A stretch of DNA of 27,989 nt from Haplosporangium gracile (taxonomy: Eukaryota; Mortierellomycota; Mortierellomycetes; Mortierellales; Mortierellaceae), in assembly GCA_015499985.1 (NCBI GenBank), contig JAAAUF010000556.1, positions 1 to 27,989 on the forward strand. The letters are read 5' to 3'. Shown piece by piece: positions 21,139 to 27,989 of the stretch. Positions within the stretch are counted from its first letter, which is position 1. Each line of letters begins with the position of its first letter. The notes beneath the pieces are model-generated. The model worked only from the letters and a program-made list of their open reading frames with translations. It was not told the DNA's origin and searched no databases. Both the position numbers and the translations under genes were made by a program.

Positions 21139-22431
21139 AGCTAATCTTTAAAACAGTGAACATAAAAAAGGGAAACCGTGCGAAGATAACAAAAAAATAT
21201 ATATATCGCATGCAATGAACTTACTAAACAAACAGATAACAAAATAACAATAACTAAATCAAGAATGGCCTCTAGTGTATGCGGCTTTACATTGAATAAA
21301 CTATCAGAGTGTGCATATATCAGAGGAGCGTAGACGTGGGATGTTCACTCTTATTATTTCTAGTTGGGGTACACAAATCAAAACAAAATACAGGATGCAG
21401 GAGCGGCAGGACACAAACACAACGTGCTCAAAAAACAAAGGCCAACATAGAGAGGAAAAATACGAAAAAAGAGAGATTGAGATTTAAAGAGTCAGCGGGA
21501 GGCATGAAGACAATCCTTTTTTTGTGTCGTTTATGGCGAGTAAAGAATTTTATTTCGTCTCCCTCCACATTGCACAGCGATCAGTTTGTGATTTATGTTC
21601 CTGAATATTTTTTTTTCTCATGTTTCCAATGGCGAAGAGGGAGTGAAAATGAGAGAGTCGTCAAAGCACGATTTAAGATGGGACAATGAGGAAGGCGGAA
21701 TAAGTTTCGATTATTATTCCATGTGTAAAAGATATGTAGACACAAATACGGGAAAGTATAAGTGGAGCAAAAAAAGCAAAGAGGCCAGAGAGATAGGGCT
21801 GAAGGAGGTTTAAGCCTTCAAGAGTGCAAATCGACGAACGAACACGACAGGCAACATTCAATTGATGTCGGGCTGCAGAGTATCAAAAAGGAGATGCGGA
21901 CATTGAAAAGGAAAAGAAAAAGGCGAGAAAGTGATCGAAATCCATGTAAATAGAGCGGGAGCATGCGGTGAATGCTGTTCGTACGGTGAATGCAGTTTTA
22001 AGTTTAAAGGAACGCCACCAACAAATACGGGTTGTTCTAAACGACAACTCGCTTTTACCAACAATTGATTTAAATCGTGGGGGGAGAGGGGGTTGTTTTC
22101 TTTTTTTGTTTTCTTTTTTGTCGACAACACTCGCAATGGTGAACAACATGCATCATAAAATGGAAGGGCTTGGGGAGAGGGAAGACGAGAGATAGGGAAA
22201 GGGATCAGAAGAAAACATCTTTGTGGTATCTTGGTTTTGGGTCGAAAACCCAATCTTCCCCGGCCCTCCCTTTCAAAGCACGTTTTTTTTTCATCTTTAT
22301 TGTGCCCTTGTTGTACTATTCTACGGTAAACTCCTTTCCTTTTTCATTGTCTAAGGATTTTTTTTCCCGCTTGTTCACTTGAAACAAATTGAAGTTACCC
22401 GGAAGAATTCGAATAGAAAAGATGATAGAAC
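21139..22431. other. Gene-free stretch downstream of COX19
   Basis: About 1.3 kb, A-rich at first and then mixed. Open frames up to about 130 codons occur on both strands but are compositionally biased and match nothing I know. No tRNA or other RNA gene found. I see nothing further to support. Confidence 0.45.
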
Positions 22432-22765
22432 TCAACTCGTAAATGTCTGCTCTCCGTCCTGCGAGCCAGGTCGATACTCGCTTGGCATAGAGTCCGCACT
22501 AAATATGTTTAAAGTATTTGTGTAATGAGAACACATCTATAGTCATAGTAAGTTTATCATCTTGATGGTCGGAAATGCCTTTTACTTACAGATGTCGTCA
22601 CATCATCAGTGCTCGACTGGCTTTCCATAACATGTCGACACTTGCTAGTTGATCGATTACCTCTGATATCTCTTGCTCCGCATTACCGCTTTGTAAAATT
22701 TCGGAAAGCGAGAGTGTCAACGCCGAGATCTCCGAGTTTTCGGCGAGACGGTAAGCGTGGCTCAT
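22432..22765 (-). pseudogene. Coding-like fragments with possible intron, unassigned
   Basis: On the minus strand an ATG at 22765 opens 55 codons with protein-like, acidic amphipathic composition (for example AEQEISEVIDQLASVDMLW), ending at TGA 22598-22600. Just beyond is a good donor GTAAGT at 22589 and an acceptor TTTAG at 22499, defining a 91-base intron, with AKRVSTWLAGRRADIYEL readable after it in another frame. The order of helices loosely recalls the TFIIS N-terminal (LW) domain, but the pieces need a frame change, so I treat it as decayed or mis-read. A real gene with different splicing is the alternative. Low confidence. Confidence 0.28.
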
Positions 22766-22924
22766 GCTCGCTGTGGTTCTTATTTATCGTCTGGATCATC
22801 TTTCTCCAAACGGGGCAATAAAACGCTGATATTTCCACCTGCGCCTGTTTTGTGCCCGATTTTTGAACAGCAGTAGCAGTCTGTTTAGTGGTTGATCCTT
22901 GTGCTGATTGAAGTACTTGAAAGA

Positions 22925-23074
22925 TTATTCAATCCGATGAGCATCAAAAAAGCCCTGATTTGCACTGTCCTTGTCAATAAACCCGAACTTCCACACGAAA
23001 TTCGGTAAAAGAACATGCTCCTTTCCTCTTTTCTTTACTTGCGCCCAGTCAAGATGGCTCCACGGAACACTCAT
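22925..23074 (-). pseudogene. Short coding-like frame of 49 residues, unassigned
   Basis: On the minus strand, ATG 23074 to TAA 22925. It starts MSVPWSHLDWAQVKKRGKEH and continues with an aromatic/basic LLPNFVWKFGFIDKD. The composition is that of a folded protein, not of low-complexity DNA. An acceptor-like TTACTTAG lies just before it and the frame stays readable after the stop, so it may be one exon of a broken gene, together with the fragments at 22432-22765. I do not recognise a family. Confidence 0.3.
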
Positions 23075-23313
23075 GTCCAACTAAGTAAACTCAAAAGGAA
23101 TTAGATGTTGCTACGATATACAAACATCATTCTGATAACACAAACTGAGGCAGGGGAAATCAAAAAGAGATGCTTAATCCCTAGTCAACCAACTTTATCG
23201 CCGCCAACTAATGACTGGGCAGAACCTGAAATATATTTGCTGCCGCTCAAGAAGCCAGGCTGCATCTGACAAGATGTTGCTGCATTGGAATAAAAGAAAA
23301 ACACACACGCAGC

Positions 23314-23667
23314 ACAACCTGCTCCAACCCAGACAACTCAGACCCCTACAAAGTCTACCACAAGCGCTTTGTAATCCTCAACCAGGGGCTATTCAAAATC
23401 CTCAACTGCTTTGCAACGCATATCTCGCTAAAAATTGCCCACGCCTGGAGCAACGAAACTGAGCAAGTTAAGCGTGAATACGAGATTCAGGCGCTTTATG
23501 AGCGGGATGCGCTGGGTCTCAAAACTTTTACGGATTATCAGTATACAAAGCCTTCCTCGGCGTTCAACTCTGACGGGACTACTGGTGGCGACGAGAACGG
23601 CTTGTTGTTGGATCTGAAATCGATGTCATTGAGAAATGATGGGGCATTGAAGAAAGGTTGGCCCTAG
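23314..23667 (+). pseudogene. Degenerate HMG-box-like reading frame, no start codon
   Basis: A frame open from after TGA 23227-23229 to TAG 23665-23667 has no ATG before its last ~20 codons. From about 23347 it reads YKVYHKRFVILNQGLFKIL, then HISLKIAHAWSNETEQVKRE, then a segment ending TDYQYTKPSS. This order (YxKR helix; SxxIxxxW-xNE-xxVKxxYE; DYxY-xKP end) is that of a fungal MATA-type HMG box of about 70 residues. A Gly/Asp-rich tail and a KKGWP end follow. The usual aromatic/proline entry and several conserved positions are missing. It is either the last exon of a gene whose 5' part I cannot find, or a relic. The classic Mucoromycota sex-locus flanks (triose phosphate transporter, RNA helicase) are absent. 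Confidence 0.42.
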
Positions 23668-24079
23668 GACGACGCGCCTCCAATAGCATCACTAAGCGGT
23701 GTGGTAGATCGTCTTACTGTCGAGCCATTGACCATTACAAAAAAATAATTATTATTTTCAAGAAGAATGAGGGCGAGGATATGGAACGAGCAGTTGCAAG
23801 GGCCCCGACTTCCTTTTCCTTCCCTTCACTTTTTTAGTAAACCTCCCCAGTGCAAATTCTCTAGTGCAGAGTCAAGCTGCTTTTCCTCTTTGCTCATATT
23901 CACACACGCACACAACTGTCACAATCTTGGTGTTCCCGTAGTTCTAGCTGACCTCCACATAGCAATCCCCCTTTCCCAAGTCCCTCAGCCTTGGGCAATA
24001 ACATATTACATTTCAGTTTGTTTCCAAGCAACCTGTTTTTATTCAAGACATGCCATTTTTTTTATGCAAGTAAAATAGC
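23668..24079. other. Intergenic before PCID2 3' end
   Basis: 412 bases after the HMG-like frame. A short coding-like run (KKNEGEDMERAVARAPTS) is readable near 23762-23810 but ends quickly. Otherwise nothing recognised. It includes the presumed 3' end of PCID2. Confidence 0.4.
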
Positions 24080-26410
24080 CTATTGTTGCGATTCCAAGCT
24101 CGGGAAGGGATCCTTCTGACTGAGCACAAGCACCTTCTTCTCATGGGAAAGATATCCCCGAATGTAGCCCTATTTAATATACAAATGCAAAGAAAATCAA
24201 TACAAAACGAATTGGTGAGTAAAAGAATCTGGCGAGTAAAAGAATATGAAAACGTGGGTCCATCTTTCATGACACGTCGTGAAAAATATCGAATGTCAGG
24301 TAAATGTACCTTGTAGATCATGTTGGCGAGCATGCATTCAACTTCTTCTTCCTCTACATAGACACCCACAAAGGCCAATGCTTTCTGGAACTGGTCAATG
24401 TTCACCTTGTTCGACTTTTCCATCAGTGTGAACCTAGAGGGACAAACAAAGGCTGCGTGAGTCAGGAATTCTACTGAGTAAAAAGCACGTATTCACAAAA
24501 ACAAAAATCTCAAAATACTCACACTTTCTTGAAGAGGACACGAACAGCAACACCTCGAGACCGTTCAACAGTCAGATAAGTACCCAGTCCAATCAACCGA
24601 CTTCCGCCAATCGACAAGGTCTCGTCAAACAACTGCACATTTCCAGTCTTGATCGCCAGGGCCAAGGGGCGGTACAGTGCTGAAAGCTCTGGAAATTCCT
24701 CGAGGAGGCGGGGCGAAGGGAGCGATCCATGCAACAGGCGAGTTGGAATCAAATAGTGGAGGACCAAGCGTCGGTTGTGGTGAAATTTTGGGGGGATATG
24801 ATCAAATGCAAACTGCAGATCTGTTTCTGCCTTCATTTTTTGCAGGTATCGATGAAAAACAAGAAACGTAACGGAAGAAGAGTTGTCAGCAAACATTTAC
24901 GACTAGCATAGCGCATAGTTTTCTTCCACCCTCATTTTCATTTCCATCGTCACCCTCTTTCACCCCTTGCCCGTCCCGCCTCCCGCGTCATTCATCTTTT
25001 ATCTGGTTTTCCTTCACAAATGCTCTCGTGGCAAGTATACCCCACTAAATGTCTCCTTATATTCAAAACGCTTACCTTTTTAAAGTCATCGTTAAAGAAG
25101 GAAAGGACCCCAGTGTAGTAGCGGATCGTGACTTGATGCGCCATCGGGAATTGCTCCAGTTCCGGCAAATCGGCCGCTTTCACGGCACGAAGAATATTCT
25201 TGCACAAATTATGCGACTTTAGCTATTATTTTAACAAGTGGTCAAATGGCGTTGCCTGGTTAGCAACATAGCATAGCAGCATCGTTTCCCGTCATTAATC
25301 ATACGTAGTGGCAATTTTTTAAAACTAAAAATTTCCTGCACCTTGAAGTAGGTCCTGAACAAGATTCCAATGATGTTGTATGTTCCCCACTTGCGCGAAA
25401 TTTGTAATGGCGCTCTAATTGATGTTGATACCGAGAAACAGGAAAAAATATGAGTTGGTGAGAGCTTGTCGTTTGACTGTGTATAGTGGCGTTCTAATGA
25501 CTTTTTTTTTTCTCCCCTTGCCCGCTATTCCAATGCTCCTGTACCTGTCTGTGATGCAAATACTGAATGCCTTATTAATCACTCTCGCACAGTCCTCCAG
25601 CTTTGATGGCTTCTCGCCTCTCCTTTCCAATTGCTTGTCAGCCTAAAAAATGTATTTTTGATACAATAGAGTCGCGTTCACTTGTCAGTCACGTAGCAGG
25701 TTTGCTTCAAGTATATCCGTCTCTAGTCCATGATGAGTCGCGTTCAAGTCTCAGGCAACATACTTGGACTGCCAGACGTCCAAGGTCGGCATTGAGGATG
25801 TACAAGATCTCTAAAGGCCAGTTATTCATATTAGGGAACTCTCGCAAGAAGATTCTAATAGCGAAAATGGAGACGCGACAAAAGTAAGCACATGTGCGAT
25901 AAAACAAGCCTTGAAAATTCATGTTGCCGTTTATGTGATTCTTCGCTCCTGTTTTCATCCTTGAGTCTATACAAAATATCCTGGATGTAATTAAATCGAA
26001 ACAAGCGATACATACGTAACGGCCATGTTTTGATCTCCATAGGCAGACACAAAGTCGACAGCCTCGACATCCTTGCAAGCCATAATGTGGTGGAACACAA
26101 TTTCGTTCCATGGCGATTGAAGTCTAGCGCGGCACGTCTCCTCGATTTCTCTGACCTATATATCAGATCCAGGTATCCAATACATGTTAGTATCTCCGAT
26201 GTTAGGTTTCTCGTTGAACACTATCCAAAATGATGCATTTATCCCCTTTGCGTCCTTGTTTTTTATTGGTAAAGTCCTTACATTTTCCTTGCTCTCCATA
26301 AGGAGCTTTTCAGAGTGTTTTGAAAAGACCTGGAGGAATGCGGCGACCTTTTGGGCATGCTCGTGGTTGATGCCCTGATTCACCTGGCCAAGGTACATTG
26401 GAAGAATCAT
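24080..26410 (-). CDS. PCID2: PCID2/Thp1/CSN12-like PCI-domain protein
   Basis: Nine exons on the minus strand (26282-26410, 26016-26155, 25764-25854, 25545-25642, 25342-25414, 25076-25222, 24523-24830, 24310-24433, 24080-24169) join in phase to 399 residues, as long as human PCID2. The family (yeast Thp1, Csn12) is the PCI scaffold of TREX-2, which couples transcription to mRNA export at nuclear pores; Csn12 is linked to the COP9 signalosome. The start is ATG 26410 (MILPMYLGQVNQGI), with a second Met four codons on; the Y-L-x-Q-V-N-x-I start is typical. Other blocks are NEIVFHHIMACKDVEAVDFV, FPNMNNWPLEILY, RKWGTYNIIGILFRTYFK, VTIRYYTGVLSFFNDDFKK, NRRLVLHYLIPTRLLHGSLP, RVLFKKVFTLMEK, EEVECMLANMIYKGYIRGYL and the DPFPSLESQQ end. 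Confidence 0.93.
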
Positions 26411-27205
26411 CGTGCAGACGGTGAAATGGCCCGAAGTCGATTTTAGTTGTTTGTAGAGTTGATTGTGTGTCCGTGGTCGGTCGAAGTTGAGTCCTTGTTG
26501 ATCCTGATGCAACTGTTCTTTTTTGAGGTGACAGACGTGAAGAAGACAAAAAGAAAGAAACCATCGCGAATCGCCTTCAAAGAAAGGTAACAGTCACGTG
26601 TAGGGTTGCCTTGGAGCCTTTCTTTTGTCCATTTTCGGATTCGCGTGTTACCGCTGTAAATACCAGGTGTCCACTCTTGTGGGTCCCCGATACACCATAG
26701 CAACATACTGCCTGTCCAATGGTGACAATATTTGTACCAAGACAGAGAGAGACATGAGCAATGTACACGAATCCACACTGCGGTGTCCTTGCTTTCTCGT
26801 GCGTTCTTCTCTTCTTCACCGTCGTGCCAAGCTAGAGCTAAGCTAGAGCTAACGCCCGCCGATTGACAGTCACTCCCATTGCAATGAGCCAAGCTGACCT
26901 TTCAGTCAGCTTATGCTTCTTCCCTCCCTACACACACACATTCTCTCACTCACACACCCTTACGAAGCCGACTTCAACCCACTCACAGGTTCTGAGCTTG
27001 CTTCCACTCCTTCCATTCCTTCCATTCCTAGAGACTTAAACATCCCAGTCAACCCCTCCTTCCCTTCTCTTCTTCTTTCCCCACTTCCTTTTCCTCACTT
27101 TTTTCTTCTTCTTCCTATTTCAGTCTCACCTACTTTCAACGACTATTTTTCTTTCTTCTTTCCTGGCTATACACACAACTCCCAGTTCTTCCCCGAAAAA
27201 AAATC
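26411..27205. promoter_or_regulatory. Divergent region PCID2 / unknown membrane protein
   Basis: 795 bases between divergent starts. A tandem 11-mer AAGCTAGAGCT occurs twice at 26829-26850. The 250 bases before ATG 27206 are a strongly CT-rich leader. Open frames of 70-150 codons across it have no family likeness. An upstream leader exon for PCID2 is possible. Confidence 0.4.
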
Positions 27206-27989
27206 ATGGTACACCCAGGAATCATCGCAGTCAGCGTCCTTGGTGTCGTGGTCACCGGCGTAGTTATCTATACCATCATCAAAGACGAGATCACCGACAT
27301 GTTCACCTCCTTTGAGAAACAGAGTCCTATCGGCGCCGGCGGTGGACGTAGTCAACGGGAGCGAGGAGGCGGGGAGAGCGATAGCGACGACGACTATTAT
27401 CGTGGCCAGTCGTCGTCGTCTTCATCTTCCATATACGACCACCATTTCCTTGATTACGAATTGCGACAACGTCGAACGAAGTCTAATGGCAACAACCACG
27501 ACGACGACGAGGAAGAAAAGGACTTTGACGTAAGTTTTGTTGTTTTCGTATTTGTATTTTTTTCCTTTTAGCCCTTTTTTTTTATCCCTTTCCCATTTCC
27601 TTTCTGTTATGCATTCGGGGGGGAAGGAAGGGGGTAGAGTAAGGGTAGACATCCACCGGGTTTTGGATTTTGGCTATGCACATACACATACATTCGACAT
27701 AGGAAAGAGGGGTGTCGACATTGCAAGCTGCTGCATAATTTACAGAGTAACAAGTGCGACCGGACCTTGTGACTATTGCAGATATTGGCAACGCCAAGGC
27801 AAGGATGCGAACGAATAAGAAAAGCCGAAAACAACCAGCAGCCAGAAAAGGCTTTAACAATAACAGCGACATCAGGAAGAGGGAGCGCCGGCAGTGATTG
27901 GACTTATTATATTTTTTACTACTTGTTTGTTACTATCCACCCTTTATTCCAATTGTTTATTTCGACCTTTTTTTGTTTCCTCAGTACTG
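27206..27989 (+). CDS. Unrecognised single-pass membrane protein, first exon (partial)
   Basis: Exon 1 is 27206-27529 (108 codons, phase 0), ending FD before donor GTAAGT. A matching acceptor TTTCCTCAG ends at 27984, so exon 2 probably starts at 27985 and the gene continues past the window. Residues about 4-26 (PGIIAVSVLGVVVTGVVIYT) are a membrane segment right at the N-terminus, with few charges before it and an IIKDEITDMF acid/basic stretch after, suggesting a tail-out signal anchor. The rest is low-complexity: Gly/Arg, Ser/Asp (GESDSDDDYY), a seven-Ser run, and a DDDEEEKDFD acidic end. I do not recognise the family and assign no function. The CT-rich leader and good donor support a real gene. 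Confidence 0.6.

Noticed and set aside
21309..22253. Open frames of about 125-130 codons on both strands after COX19
   Set aside because: Lys/Arg- or Pro/Ser-rich from skewed base composition; no splice context, no recognisable domain.
22432..23667. Active sex (mating-type) locus
   Set aside because: Only one eroded HMG-like frame; the expected transporter and RNA helicase neighbours are absent from the window.

Overview
The window looks like nuclear DNA from an early-diverging fungus. Mucoromycota, perhaps a Mortierella relative, is my inference. Genes are short, lie on both strands, and are broken by many small introns (mostly 75-250 bases) with GTAAGT/GTATGT-like donors and TAG/CAG acceptors. 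Several protein forms resemble animal more than yeast ones (RCC1L, ATAD5/Elg1, PCID2, glycolate-oxidase type HAO). I found no prokaryotic, viral, CRISPR or convincing RNA-gene content.

Layout, left to right: 3' end of RCE1 CAAX protease (+); Mhr1/mL67-like mitochondrial protein (+); RCC1L-like mitochondrial RCC1-repeat protein (-); Elg1/ATAD5 clamp unloader (+); cardiolipin synthase (-); YIF1 with a polyQ N-terminus (+); a gene-free 1.8 kb; cerevisin-like subtilisin (+); peroxisomal 2-hydroxyacid oxidase (-); COX19 (+); about 2.9 kb without an intact gene, holding a degraded HMG-box-like reading frame and coding-like scraps on the other strand; PCID2/CSN12/Thp1 (-, nine exons); and the first exon of an unrecognised single-pass membrane protein (+) that runs off the right edge. 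I rebuilt the intron-containing genes by hand, checking that phase is kept at every junction; exon positions are in each entry.

Four genes (Mhr1/mL67, RCC1L, cardiolipin synthase, COX19) serve mitochondria. They are not an operon, and housekeeping genes are simply dense here. Most neighbours are divergent or convergent pairs: RCC1L/ELG1, CRD1/YIF1, HAO/COX19 and PCID2/unknown diverge from shared upstream regions of 0.5-0.8 kb.

I see no clear new multi-gene system. The points most worth a second look are the Cys in place of Gly in the Elg1 Walker A loop, a PIP-box-like peptide in the same protein, the decayed HMG-box region, the polyQ YIF1, the SRL-ended hydroxyacid oxidase, and the unknown membrane protein at the right edge.
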